DNA of 61,631 bases from Streptomyces lonarensis (GTDB lineage Bacteria; Actinomycetota; Actinomycetes; Streptomycetales; Streptomycetaceae). Positions 48,285 to 57,728 of the stretch are shown in pieces. A model generated the notes under the pieces. It was given only the letters and a program-made list of their open reading frames with translations, searched no databases and was not told where the DNA came from. How positions within the stretch are numbered: position 1 is the stretch's first letter; the number at the start of each line of letters is the position of its first letter. The translations under genes were made by a program, and so were the position numbers. Where the stretch lies: contig NZ_JAAVJD010000006.1 of the NCBI RefSeq assembly GCF_012033735.1, positions 7,703-69,333 of the forward strand, given 5' to 3'.

Positions 48285-49859
48285 ATGCGGACTCGCGATC
48301 GAGCGAAGAAGCCACGCACGTATCGTGCGCCTGTCATTGCCATAGCAGCGTCGACTGCGTTCCTCGTCGCCGGCTGCGCATCGACCCCGCCCCCGGACGA
48401 GCCCCCGCCGGCAGAAGATCTCCAGGGCTATCTCGAGCAGGACCTCGCCTGGGGCGACTGCGCGGGCAGCGCGACGAACACGCTGGACGAGGAGCTCTTC
48501 GCCAACCCCGAGCTGCAATGCGCCACGGTTGACGTCCCCATCGATTACGACAAGCCGGACGGGGACACCGCCCGGATCGCGCTTCTCCGGATTCCGGCGT
48601 CGGGCGAAGCGGAAGGATCCCTCCTGATCAACCCGGGCGGGCCGGCAGGTGCCGGTACCAGCTTCGTTGCCGCGAACCACCCGCTCTGGCAGGACAGCCC
48701 CGTCGCCGAGCGCTTCGACATCGTCGGCTTCGACCCACGCGGCGTCGGGGGCTCGACGCCCTCGCTCGACTGCTACAGCGACGAGGAGTACGACGCCGGA
48801 GAGGCGCCCGGCTTCGGGGCCGTGTACGACATCACCTCCGCCGCACAGGCGGCGGAGCTCGCCGACCGCTGCATCGAGGGGTCCGGCGGCGTCGAGAACC
48901 TGATCAACGTCGGCAGTGTGAACGTCGTGCGCGACATGGACATCATGCGAGAGGTCCTCGGCGACGAGAAGCTCTCGTTCCTGGGCTACAGCTACGGGTC
49001 CGAGCTCGGGGCCATGTACGCCGAGGCCTACCCCGAGAAGATCAGAGCCCTGGCGATCGACGGCGCGGTGGACCCGACCCTGACCCCTGCTGAACACCGG
49101 GTGTCCCAGTACGTCGCCGTCCAGCAGCGCTTCGACGAACTCGCCGCACTGTGCACGGAGACGCCGGAGTGCGTCCTGGGAGCAGAACCGGCCGATGCCG
49201 TCGACCGCCTGCACGACGTCCTCGAACCACTGGTCGACACGCCGGCGGTGGGCAGCGACGGTCGCGAGGTCACCATCTGGGACGCCTACCTCGGAATCAA
49301 CGCCGGACTGTACTCGGAAGCGAGCTGGCCCGCGATCATCTCCGCGCTCGGCGCACTGGACGAGGGCGAGGCCGACGAGATCCTCGCCCTGCGCGACTCC
49401 TTCTACGGCCGCACCGCAGCGGGCGAACACACCATTGACCTCGATGTGAACATCGCGGTGCGATGCATGGACTGGCCCCGCCTCTCCCCGGAGGAGCAGG
49501 CTGCCGCGGCGCGCGAACTCGGCGAGGTGGCGCCCATGTTCGACCTCGACGCCCTGACCGGCGGCGACTTCCGTGACGAATGCGAGGCGTGGCCCGCGCC
49601 GCCGTCCCGCGACCAGCCCTGGGTCACCCCGACCAGCGACCTCCCCGACACCCTCGTCCTCGCGACCACCGGAGACCCCGGCACGCCCTACACGGGCGGC
49701 GTCACCCTGGCCGAGACCCTCGGCGCGAGCCTGCTGACGGTCGAGGGAAAGCAGCACGGCGCCTACCTCGTCGGTGGCAGCGACTGCGTCGACGAGATTG
49801 TCGACGCCTACCTCCTCGACCTCGAAACGCCGGCCGAGGGCGCTCGCTGTGCGCTGTAG
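48285..49859 (+). CDS. TAP-type alpha/beta hydrolase lipoprotein
   Basis: 524 residues. A basic N-terminus, hydrophobic stretch and lipobox LVAGC (Cys near residue 29) indicate a lipoprotein. The hydrolase domain has LLINPGGPAGAG, the nucleophile elbow GYSYGSELGAMYA, the C-terminal TAP-like region with TTGDPGTP for the Asp, and VEGKQHGAYL for the His. It is probably a cell-surface peptidase, paralogous to the secreted enzyme at 44867. Start: ATG 48285 behind AGGAGG. It lies downstream of the TetR-controlled membrane-protein gene and may share its promoter. Confidence 0.9.
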   Translation: MRTRDRAKKPRTYRAPVIAIAASTAFLVAGCASTPPPDEPPPAEDLQGYLEQDLAWGDCAGSATNTLDEELFANPELQCATVDVPIDYDKPDGDTARIALLRIPASGEAEGSLLINPGGPAGAGTSFVAANHPLWQDSPVAERFDIVGFDPRGVGGSTPSLDCYSDEEYDAGEAPGFGAVYDITSAAQAAELADRCIEGSGGVENLINVGSVNVVRDMDIMREVLGDEKLSFLGYSYGSELGAMYAEAYPEKIRALAIDGAVDPTLTPAEHRVSQYVAVQQRFDELAALCTETPECVLGAEPADAVDRLHDVLEPLVDTPAVGSDGREVTIWDAYLGINAGLYSEASWPAIISALGALDEGEADEILALRDSFYGRTAAGEHTIDLDVNIAVRCMDWPRLSPEEQAAAARELGEVAPMFDLDALTGGDFRDECEAWPAPPSRDQPWVTPTSDLPDTLVLATTGDPGTPYTGGVTLAETLGASLLTVEGKQHGAYLVGGSDCVDEIVDAYLLDLETPAEGARCAL

Positions 49860-50045
49860 TCCGCGCGAGTCCACGCCTCGACGTGACCGCCCACGCCATG
49901 GGCGACGGCATCCTCTCCGCAGGACACACCGCATCGCGTGACACACCGCATCGCGTGAGGAACAGCAACCAGGGGCCGCTCCGGGCGCCGGGTGTGCCGG
50001 ACGCCCGGAGCGCCCGCCTCATCGCGTTCGCCGACGGTCCGCCCG

Positions 50046-50618
50046 CTACGACGCGCCCTGCTCGCGACTTCTCGCCGTGCACCGCTGTTCCAGGGCGTCG
50101 ACGACCGGGTGAACGATCCCGGAAAGGAACTCGATGGACTCGGCGGGGTCCTGTGGGTACTCGGTGATGATCTGCACCTCAAGGGGGTACGGTTCGCCGC
50201 GGAACTCGCACTCGCCTTCTGCCATCGCAAGCCCCGGCCAGACGGCGACGGCATGTTCTCCGGGTACCGCGACCGGGTCTGCGTACGGTCCGGCCGGGTC
50301 GGCCCACTCGTCCGGGGGCGTGGTCAGGTCCGGGTACATCGCAACCCGCGCACCCAGCGAGAACGTCAGCGTGCCGTCGACCCTGTAGTGGCAGTACTCG
50401 GAGTTCTCACGAACCTCGTGCGCCTCCTCGAAAGGGGTGCCCGCCGGGAACGCGGCCTCCAGACCGACGTCCCGGGTGGAAACACCGCAGATGTCATCCG
50501 GAACGACAAATTCCGTCGACTCGCTGAACGAGCAACCCGCAACGCTAAGGGCAGAGCTCAGTAGAACCGCTGCCGCGATGTAGCCACGTCGATTCCTAGT
50601 GCGGCCTTTACGTGTCAC
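50046..50618 (-). CDS. Hypothetical lipoprotein (DUF3558-like)
   Basis: About 190 residues from GTG 50618, with CAGGAGG upstream. The N-terminus is KGRTRNRRGYIAAAVLLSSA with lipobox SVAGC near residue 29. The mature part starts VPDDICGVSTRDVGLEAAFPAG and contains a Cys pair (ENSEYCHYRV and near EGECEF), similar to the DUF3558-type lipoproteins common in Streptomyces. Base composition is lower in G+C than nearby operons. It lies directly downstream of the large WXG/DUF6571-like gene on the same strand and could be its surface partner or immunity protein. Confidence 0.75.
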   Translation of the reverse strand: MTRKGRTRNRRGYIAAAVLLSSALSVAGCSFSESTEFVVPDDICGVSTRDVGLEAAFPAGTPFEEAHEVRENSEYCHYRVDGTLTFSLGARVAMYPDLTTPPDEWADPAGPYADPVAVPGEHAVAVWPGLAMAEGECEFRGEPYPLEVQIITEYPQDPAESIEFLSGIVHPVVDALEQRCTARSREQGAS

Positions 50619-50834
50619 GCGATCGGTCCTCCTGCGGGGCTGCGAAATGCTTGCAGCGCGCCCGGTTTCGTCAGCGGCGCGAAGCGAGTCAGGGGGAGAC
50701 GGCGCTGGAATCGGCGGCCGCTCGGACTGTCCAGTCGTTCGCTCACTCTTCAAAACCGGTAGCCTTCCAGTGGAATCGAGTGCTGCGAGGTCCCCGGTGG
50801 GGCGGTTGTTTGAGGGAGGACCCCGGGTTCCCCG

Positions 50835-52952
50835 CTATTTATTCGTCTCGCCATCCCAGTTTTGCTCGACCGTCTCCCTGATCTCATCTCGAAAAGCCAT
50901 GGCGGCGCCGCCTTCGCGATCCAATCCGTGTTCTTCGAGCGCAATCTCCATCGCTGCGATAGCCGATCCCTCTGCGCGCTTGCGCCCATTGTGGATGATC
51001 TCAACCCGCTCGTTGTTCGCATCTACTTCGTTCTCTTTGTTCTTCGGGTCGAAGAATCCTGCGTTGAGTTCGTCGAGGATCTTCGCAGCCGCGGTTCCTC
51101 CCATGGGGAGGCTATTGGTCGCACCGTCGGAGAGCATGTTCAGTGTGCGCTCGGCCCACTTTTGGCGAGTTTTACGATTCTCTTCGTCCAAGGTCTTGTC
51201 GTAGGCGACGTCTGCCTGCGACGCGGTCATAGTGGCGGCCACCCTCGCCCCGGGCGCGACCGCCCGACCGACAGCGTTCTCCCGGTTCATCTCCGGCTCC
51301 ATCGGTCTACTGAGCGCCGCGTCGATTCGGCGTGCCGTCTCACCCGTACTGGCGCCGTCGATGGCAGCTGCGGCCTCGGGGTCCTTAGCGAGCTGTTCGA
51401 TCAGCCGCCGGGTGCTGGGCAGGTCGTCGCGAATTTCTCGGCCATCGAGCTGGTCGCTCTCCATCAGCACGTAGGAGTCGAAGACCAGCTCGATGTGCTC
51501 GGCCGAAATGATGCCGAGCTGTGTGGTGCGGTAGCTGTGCGGACCCTTGGGATCGAGGAGGTGGCTGCGGGTTTCGTAGTAGTCGAAGACCTTGACGGCG
51601 ATGTCGCGTTGTACCTCTGTCGGGACGCCCCTTGCCTCCTCGTGGTCGGCGTCGGGGGTGCGGCCGGTGGTGGCGGCGACGAGGGCGTCGGTGAGGCCGT
51701 GGCGTTCGGGGTTGGAGGGGGTGAGGGGGTATTCGGGGCCGGGGCGGGCGCCGTCCTCGTCCTCGCCTTGGAGCATGAGGTAGTCGAAGTGGTCGGTCAT
51801 GACCAGGGTGGCGGCGTGGGGGTTGTTGTGGGCGATCATGCCGAGTTGGCGGTCGAGGAGGTCGACGGAGCGGATCTCGCCGGGTTCGCCGTAGGCGGCG
51901 TGGCGCCATTTCTGGGGGTCGGTGGCCTCGGCGGTGATCATGTCGTCGGTCAGCAGGTACAGGTACTGCGCCGACGCGGGCTGGTTGGTGGCTTCGAGGT
52001 GGTTGATGATCCGCTCGTAGCCGTAGTACGTCTCGCGGGGGTCGCCGGCGGGGTCGGGTGTCCTGGCCAGTTCGCGGTGGCCGTAGGCGGTGGTCTGGTC
52101 GAGGATGTCCTGCCAGCGTCGCCCTTCCGCGGTCCGCAGCCACTCCTGGAACTCCGGATCGTCCGGGTGGGCGTCCTTCAGCTTCGCCGGGACGCGGGTG
52201 GTGGTGGCCAGGACGGTGCCGATGCCCCGTTCGACCTTCGACACCAACGGCAGCAGCGCGGGGGAGATGGAGCTGCCCAGCTGCATCAGCCCCTCGACAC
52301 CCAACGCGTCGGCGAGGGTGTCGGCGAACGCTTGGTTGTCCCCGTGCTGGTCCAGCATGTCCGCCACCCACGCCTGCTGGACCGGGTTGCCGCGCAGCAA
52401 CGGGCCGGCCGCGTCCGCGACCTGCCGCGCCAGGGCTGCCGCGCCGCGGTTGCCGACCGGGGGCGGCGTGCCGCCCGGCTCCGGCAGCAGCGCGTTGACC
52501 GCGACAGCGACCTCGCCCTCGGTCCGCTCCGCGTGTTCCAGCAGCCGGCGCAGCTGGGCGGCGTATTCCTCGCTCGCCGCGAGGTGTTCCGGCTCGGGCT
52601 CGTAGATTCCCACCTGCTGCCACAGCGCCGCGACATCGTCCCGCAGGCCGCGCATCCGCTGGTCGATCGCCTGCATCTCCTGCACGTACCGCGTCAGCAA
52701 CCGCACCAGACCACGGCCGTCCTCACCAAGATCCTCACCACCGCGACGCACACTGCGCGTCGTGGCCAGCAACTCCTCGGTGTGATCGGTCGCGTAGCTG
52801 CCGCCGAACGCCTGGAAGGTGTGATGGGTGTCGGCGCTGTCGGCCTCGACCGCCGCGGCCGACCGGCTCAGCGTCCCGATCAGCCGCTCCAACTCCGCCA
52901 GATCCCCCGAGTACGACGGTATGTCCCCCACACCGATCAGCGACCCGCTCAC
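50835..52952 (-). CDS. Large WXG-like/DUF6571-type protein with divergent C-terminus
   Basis: About 705 residues from GTG 52952. The first 110 residues look like a helical hairpin of the WXG/LXG kind, with no signal peptide. The middle (about 150-430: AAALARQVADAAGPLLRG, HNNPHAATLVMTDHFDYLML, HGLTDALVAATTGRTPD) resembles the DUF6571 family of Streptomyces. From about residue 440 the DNA becomes visibly less G+C-rich, and the sequence is charged and Ala-rich with no recognisable enzyme motif. Such a shift fits polymorphic toxins with exchangeable C-termini. It is divergent from a WXG100-like gene. Confidence 0.65.
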   Translation of the reverse strand: MSGSLIGVGDIPSYSGDLAELERLIGTLSRSAAAVEADSADTHHTFQAFGGSYATDHTEELLATTRSVRRGGEDLGEDGRGLVRLLTRYVQEMQAIDQRMRGLRDDVAALWQQVGIYEPEPEHLAASEEYAAQLRRLLEHAERTEGEVAVAVNALLPEPGGTPPPVGNRGAAALARQVADAAGPLLRGNPVQQAWVADMLDQHGDNQAFADTLADALGVEGLMQLGSSISPALLPLVSKVERGIGTVLATTTRVPAKLKDAHPDDPEFQEWLRTAEGRRWQDILDQTTAYGHRELARTPDPAGDPRETYYGYERIINHLEATNQPASAQYLYLLTDDMITAEATDPQKWRHAAYGEPGEIRSVDLLDRQLGMIAHNNPHAATLVMTDHFDYLMLQGEDEDGARPGPEYPLTPSNPERHGLTDALVAATTGRTPDADHEEARGVPTEVQRDIAVKVFDYYETRSHLLDPKGPHSYRTTQLGIISAEHIELVFDSYVLMESDQLDGREIRDDLPSTRRLIEQLAKDPEAAAAIDGASTGETARRIDAALSRPMEPEMNRENAVGRAVAPGARVAATMTASQADVAYDKTLDEENRKTRQKWAERTLNMLSDGATNSLPMGGTAAAKILDELNAGFFDPKNKENEVDANNERVEIIHNGRKRAEGSAIAAMEIALEEHGLDREGGAAMAFRDEIRETVEQNWDGETNK

Positions 52953-53192
52953 GTCACCTGCCCCCTTCTCCCTGCTGTCTGCGGACCGCGCCCGTCCCGG
53001 ACACGGCCTCCCCACCCCTGCCGGCGGGGCTCCGCCCCGCGGTGATCTCATCTGTAGCAGCGCCGACAACACGGGTGCAACGGGTGACCGGCGGATGTCA
53101 CAGTGTTGTGCCACGCACCGGCGGGAACGGAACCGGAGAGCGGGCCGCGGCGTGATCGCAGGGGCCGGCGGCTGACGAGTGACGGGGGCGGG

Positions 53193-53573
53193 ATGACGTA
53201 CTGGGACATCGACATCGAGGGCGCGGCAGGGGCTCTCAGCAGGTTCGCGAGTCGAGCCTCGGGAGTGAAGGACCACCAGGAGAGCTACCCCGAGACCGCG
53301 CGTGAGGCAGCGCAGGCCGTCGGCGGGTTCACCGGCATCCGGGTGAGCGAGGTGAGGACCGCGGTGGAGCACTACGCGGCGCGGTCGGAGCGTCAGATCG
53401 AGGAGATCGGCCGCTGCGCCGACCGCTCGGAGGACGGTGCCGTCCTGGCGGTCGATGCTCACTGCGAGGGCGACCTCACCATGGAGGACAGCGCGCGGGA
53501 CCGGGGCGACGCCGACTTCACCCTGACCCCGGGGGACCGGTACCGCAGCACCGACGGCCGGCCGGCGTTCTGA
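53193..53573 (+). CDS. WXG100-like small protein (DUF6507-like)
   Basis: 126 residues from ATG 53193 with GGGGGCGGG upstream. The opening WDIDIEGAAGALSRFASRASGV and the two predicted helices with a central Gly (AVGGFTG) match short Streptomyces DUF6507/WXG100-like proteins, which have ESX-type substrate shape. The last 30 residues are polar and disordered. Divergent from the large WXG-like gene with 240 bases between, it is probably its partner. Confidence 0.65.
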   Translation: MTYWDIDIEGAAGALSRFASRASGVKDHQESYPETAREAAQAVGGFTGIRVSEVRTAVEHYAARSERQIEEIGRCADRSEDGAVLAVDAHCEGDLTMEDSARDRGDADFTLTPGDRYRSTDGRPAF

Positions 53574-53678
53574 CGCGACGCGCCCGCCCCGCGAACGTCG
53601 GGGTGGAGGTCGGCGCCGGGCACCCCGGACGCGTCAGCGCGATCGCGGGCGGAAGCGGCGAAGCGCGGCGAGAGTCTG

Positions 53679-54542
53679 TCAGAAGCGGCGGTGGCCGAGG
53701 CCGGCGGCTGGGCCGCCCGCCCGGTCGTCGGTGTCGCCCGCCCGGTCGTCGCCGTTGGCGGCTTCCTGCTGCGACGCCGGGCCCCGGCCGGCGGTGCCGA
53801 AGTAGTCGAACCCGCCGGTCGCCGGCTGCGGGCGCCGCGCCCGCGGCGGCTGCTGGGCCGGGGGACGCGGCTGCGGCACCGGGCCGGAAGCGGGGGCCGC
53901 AGAAGCGGGGGCGGTGGGGGCCGGGGCGCCGGGGCGCGTCTCACGGTCGGCGTGGGCGGCCTGCTGCCGCTGCCGGTCGGCGTTGCGGACGAGGTTGCGC
54001 AGCGCGTCGTACGCCTGGAGGTAGGTCAGCGAGGTGGGCTTCCCGCCGGCGGTCCGGTGGTCGGTGGCGCCGGACGGCAGGGCGCGTGCCGGGCGGCTCG
54101 CCTCCAACGCGATGCGGCGGCGGCCCTCCAGCGCGTTGGCGCGGCCGTTCTCCGCCATGGCGTAGCGGCGCAGGAGTTCGGCGTGCTCCCCGCGGAGCCG
54201 GGCGAGGTCGATGCGCTTGCCCTGGAGTCGGTGCTCCAGCGCGGTGGCCTGGTCGGTCGCCGCCTCCAACGCCGCCTGCAACTCGCTGACCTGGGCGTCC
54301 ACCGCCTGGCGGTTGGTGCGCTCGTTCGCCAGACGGGTCTCGGCGACGTTCTCCCGCTGTCGGAGCAGCACGGCGCCGGCGACGGCGGCGCCCGCGGTCG
54401 CCGCGACCAGCAGCGCCGGGAACAGCCCGAGGCCGTCGGCGGTGAGAAGGGCGAGTCCGGCGGTGAGGACCGCGCAGCCGCCGACGGCGGCGGGGATCAG
54501 CAGCCGGTTGGGCGGGATGTATCGGTGACGTCCGCGTGCCAT
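53679..54542 (-). CDS. Membrane-anchored coiled-coil hypothetical protein
   Basis: 287 residues. Two adjacent hydrophobic helices near the N-terminus (about 14-34 and 40-62) are followed by a coiled coil (about 65-135, LANERTNRQAVDAQVSELQAAL). A conserved-looking segment (SLTYLQAYDALRNLVRNADRQ) and a Pro/Ala/Gln-rich tail end it. The layout suggests a structural or septal membrane protein; no family is recognised. Start ATG 54542. It is convergent with the WXG100-like gene. Confidence 0.72.
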   Translation of the reverse strand: MARGRHRYIPPNRLLIPAAVGGCAVLTAGLALLTADGLGLFPALLVAATAGAAVAGAVLLRQRENVAETRLANERTNRQAVDAQVSELQAALEAATDQATALEHRLQGKRIDLARLRGEHAELLRRYAMAENGRANALEGRRRIALEASRPARALPSGATDHRTAGGKPTSLTYLQAYDALRNLVRNADRQRQQAAHADRETRPGAPAPTAPASAAPASGPVPQPRPPAQQPPRARRPQPATGGFDYFGTAGRGPASQQEAANGDDRAGDTDDRAGGPAAGLGHRRF

Positions 54543-54698
54543 GCCGGAAACCTACCGTGACGCGGCGTGGCGCGGGAGGGCGCAACGGGATTGTTGTGCG
54601 GTTCGGCCGGTACCGGTCGGCGCGCGCCGACCGGGCGCGCCGGCCAACGCCGTTCGGTGGCGCCCCGGTTGGCGGGGCGCCACCTGTGGCGGCCGGGC

Positions 54699-55718
54699 TC
54701 AGCCGTCGATGAGCCCCTTGTCGACCAGGTAGTCGCGCGCGGCGTCGACGGCGCGGACCCGCTCCGCGTCGACCTGCCGGTTGAGCTCGACCAGGTCGTC
54801 GGTGGTGAGGGTGGAGGTCAGCTCGTTGAGGACGTCCACCACCTCCTGGTTCTCGGCGGTCGTGTCGTTGAGCACCGGCAGGATGTTGTCGGCCTGCTGC
54901 AGGTTCTGGTTGTCCTCCAGCAGCACCAGGCCGAAGTCGGCGAGGGTGCCGTCGGTGGTGGTGACCAGCGCCAGCTCGTTGGTGCCGTTCTGGACCGACT
55001 GCTTGGTCTGCGCGGTGCCGACGCCCTTGGGGTCGACCTCGGTGATGTCGATCCCGTAGACCTCCTCCAGCCCCGGCTGGCAGAACGGCCGCTCCACGCA
55101 GTCCTCACCGGCGGCGAGCCGGATGGGGAGTCCGGACTTGCCGAGGTGGGTCAGGGTGGTGAAGCCGTTCTCCTCGGCGAACTCCTCGGTGACGGCGAAC
55201 GCGTTCTGGTTGACGGCGTCGCCGTAGTCCAGCACCGTCAGCCCGCGCGGTTCGACCAGCTCGATGAGGGCGTCGCGGGTGGCCTCGGGGTCGCTGGAGG
55301 CGACGGGCTCGGCGTCGGGGCCGTTCTCGTCCCGGTTGAAGTACTCGGCGGTGGTGGCCAGGTACTCGGGCACGATGTTGATCTCGCCGCTCTCCAGCGC
55401 GGGGGCGTACAGCTCGCGGCCCCGGACGGTCTGGATCTCGGTGTCGAACCCGGCGTCCGCGAGGATCTGCGCGTACAGCTCGGCGGTGATGGTCGCCTCG
55501 GTGAAGTCGGCGCTGCCGATGACGAGGGTGTCGCCGTCGCTGCCGCCGGTCTCGGTGGTGTCGGACCCGGTGTCCGTGTCCGAACCCGAGTCGGACTCCT
55601 CCAGGCTCTCCCCGCCGCACGCGGTGAGGGCCAGGGCGAGCGTGAGGGCCGTGGCGGCGGTCGCGAGCGGTGCGCGGCGAAGGGTGGTGCGGGCGGATTT
55701 CACGGTCTGGGTGTCCAT
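54699..55718 (-). CDS. Glycine betaine/choline ABC transporter substrate-binding lipoprotein (OpuCC/ProX-like)
   Basis: 339 residues. A signal sequence with lipobox ALTAC near residue 34 precedes an acidic Ser/Asp/Thr linker and the OpuAC-type binding domain (LVIGSADFTEATITAELYAQILADAGFDTE, LIELVEPRGLTVLDYGDAVNQNAFAV). The family binds betaine, choline or carnitine. It is on the minus strand downstream of the two permease genes but separated by 290 bases, so it may have its own promoter. The ATPase is encoded divergently at 57729. Confidence 0.92.
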   Translation of the reverse strand: MDTQTVKSARTTLRRAPLATAATALTLALALTACGGESLEESDSGSDTDTGSDTTETGGSDGDTLVIGSADFTEATITAELYAQILADAGFDTEIQTVRGRELYAPALESGEINIVPEYLATTAEYFNRDENGPDAEPVASSDPEATRDALIELVEPRGLTVLDYGDAVNQNAFAVTEEFAEENGFTTLTHLGKSGLPIRLAAGEDCVERPFCQPGLEEVYGIDITEVDPKGVGTAQTKQSVQNGTNELALVTTTDGTLADFGLVLLEDNQNLQQADNILPVLNDTTAENQEVVDVLNELTSTLTTDDLVELNRQVDAERVRAVDAARDYLVDKGLIDG

Positions 55719-56008
55719 TCGTCGAGGGCGCCGCCGGCGGCGGTAAGAGGCGTGGTGCCCCGGTCAGGGACGGTACTGAGCGGGTACGGCGAGGGTGTGT
55801 CGGCGATGTGACGTCGCGGGCGGACCGGGTGGGGGGTCCGCCCGACCGGTCGGCGCGCATGCACCTACCCGCTGCGAGCCGGTCAATTCCTGATTCGTCG
55901 TACGATCCGCCGATCGGACCGATGGGCTCGGGGTGAGGGCGTGTGGGCCGGCGCCGCCGGGCCCGACGCAAGCGGTCAGGCGGCGGCCGTCGCCCCGCGC
56001 CGGTGGTG

Positions 56009-56800
56009 TCAGGCGGCGCCCGCCGGCGCGCCCACGGCGCGGGCGCCGTCCTCCCGCTCCTCGGGTGGCAGCTCTCCGCCCCCACCGCCACCACGCACGC
56101 GCGCGCGGCGGCCCGGGGTGAGCAGCCGCTGCGCCCCGACGAGCACACCCTCGACGACCAGCGCGAGCGCGGCGACCAGCACCGCGCCGGCGACGACCTG
56201 CGCGGTGTTCTGGTTGGCGAACCCGGCGGTGATGATGCGTCCCAGCCCGCCGCCGCCGACCAGCGCCGCCAGGGTCGCGGTGGCGACCACCTGCACCGTC
56301 GCGGTGCGGATGCCGGTCATGATCATCGGGAACGCCAGCGGCAGCTCGATCCGCAGCATCAGCTGGCGCGAGGACATGCCCATGCCGCGCGCCGCCTCCA
56401 CCACGTCCGGATCGGCCTCGGCCGCGCCGACATAGGCGTTGGTGAGCAGCGGCGGCAGGGCGAACAGCACCAGCGCGATGACCGTCGGCGTCGTCACCCC
56501 GCCCTCGCCGAGCGGGGTCAGCATCAGCACGACCAGCACCGCGAAGGTCGGCACCGCCCGGCCGGCGTTGGTGATGTTGACGGCGACGGCGCTGCCCAGG
56601 CGCTTGCCGCGGCCGCCGCCGCCCGAGGCGACCGGCGTGTGGCCGAGCCAGAGCGCGAGCGGCAGGGTCAGCAGGCAGGCGATGACCATGGAGACGCCGG
56701 TCAGGTAGAGGTGCTCTCCCAGCCGGGTCCAGATCCCGCCGGGGCCCGCCCAGTGCTCGGCCGTGGTGAGCCAGGTCCAGGCGTCGAGGAACGCGTTCAC
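56009..56800 (-). CDS. Glycine betaine/choline ABC transporter permease (OpuCD-like)
   Basis: 263 residues with about six membrane helices. The binding-protein-dependent transport motif is EAARGMGMSSRQLMLRIELPLAFPMIMTG, where the ATPase docks. A 30-residue Gly/Glu/Arg-rich hydrophilic tail follows the last helix. Its ATG overlaps the stop of the upstream permease gene by four bases. Confidence 0.92.
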   Translation of the reverse strand: MNAFLDAWTWLTTAEHWAGPGGIWTRLGEHLYLTGVSMVIACLLTLPLALWLGHTPVASGGGGRGKRLGSAVAVNITNAGRAVPTFAVLVVLMLTPLGEGGVTTPTVIALVLFALPPLLTNAYVGAAEADPDVVEAARGMGMSSRQLMLRIELPLAFPMIMTGIRTATVQVVATATLAALVGGGGLGRIITAGFANQNTAQVVAGAVLVAALALVVEGVLVGAQRLLTPGRRARVRGGGGGGELPPEEREDGARAVGAPAGAA

Positions 56801-57654
56801 CGGTCGGCCTCCTGTCGGGCGCCGGGCGCCCCCGCGGCGATGGGACGGTCGTCGCCGGCGGGCTTGGCCAGCGGGTCGGTGTCACCGCCACTGCCCGGCG
56901 GCACGGCGCCGGCGCCGCCGTCCGGGGGGTGCCCGCCGTCGCCCGGGCCGGGGGCGCCGCCCCGGCGCCGGCCGCGGCCTCCCCCGTCACGCGCCCGCGC
57001 CCAGGGGGTGAGGGCCCGCTGGAGGACGAGCAGCAGCACGTCGGCCACGACGGCCAGCACCACGCAGAGCACCGAGGCGGTGAGCACCTGCGCCTTGAAG
57101 AGGCTGTCCATCCCGCTGTAGATGAGGTTGCCGAGGCCGCCGTTGCCGACGATGGCGCCGACGGTGGTGAGCGAGACCGCGGAGACCGTGGCGATCCGCA
57201 CCCCGGCCATCAGCGCGGGCAGCGCCAGCGGCAGCTCCACCCGGAAGAGCAGCCTTCCGGGGCCGAAGCCCATGCCGCGCGCCGCCTCCCGCGCGTCCTC
57301 GGGGACGCCGTCGAGCCCGGCGAGCATGTTCCGGACCAGGATGGTGAGCGAGTAGAGCACGAGCCCGCAGACGACGACCGACGCCGAGAGGCCGAAGACC
57401 GGCAGCAGCAGGGCGTACATCGCCAGCGTCGGGATGGTGTAGACGACCGTGGTCAGGGTGAGGACCGTGCCGGTCAGCCGCCGGTAGCGGCGGGCCAGCA
57501 GGGCCAGGGGGAACGCCAGGAGCACCGCCAGCACGACGGCGGTGCCGGTGATGGCGATGTGCTGGAGCGTGGCGTCGACCAGCTCCTCGCGCCGGGTCCG
57601 CAGGTACTCCCCGCAGATCCACGCGTTGGCTGTCAGACAGTTGCTGGCACTCAC
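56797..57654 (-). CDS. Glycine betaine/choline ABC transporter permease (OpuCB-like)
   Basis: 285 residues with five to six membrane helices and the docking motif EAARGMGFGPGRLLFRVELP. The last 60 residues are a Gly/Pro/Arg-rich cytoplasmic tail, unlike the compact end usual for this family. It pairs with the overlapping permease at 56009 to form the heterodimeric channel. Start ATG 57654, only 74 bases from the divergent ATPase gene. Confidence 0.92.
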   Translation of the reverse strand: MSASNCLTANAWICGEYLRTRREELVDATLQHIAITGTAVVLAVLLAFPLALLARRYRRLTGTVLTLTTVVYTIPTLAMYALLLPVFGLSASVVVCGLVLYSLTILVRNMLAGLDGVPEDAREAARGMGFGPGRLLFRVELPLALPALMAGVRIATVSAVSLTTVGAIVGNGGLGNLIYSGMDSLFKAQVLTASVLCVVLAVVADVLLLVLQRALTPWARARDGGGRGRRRGGAPGPGDGGHPPDGGAGAVPPGSGGDTDPLAKPAGDDRPIAAGAPGARQEADR

Positions 57655-57728
57655 CGGGAGAACACTATGCGGCGCGACTCGTGAAAATGAAGATCCTACG
57701 AACGTGTCCGTGGGGGAAGATGGATCGC

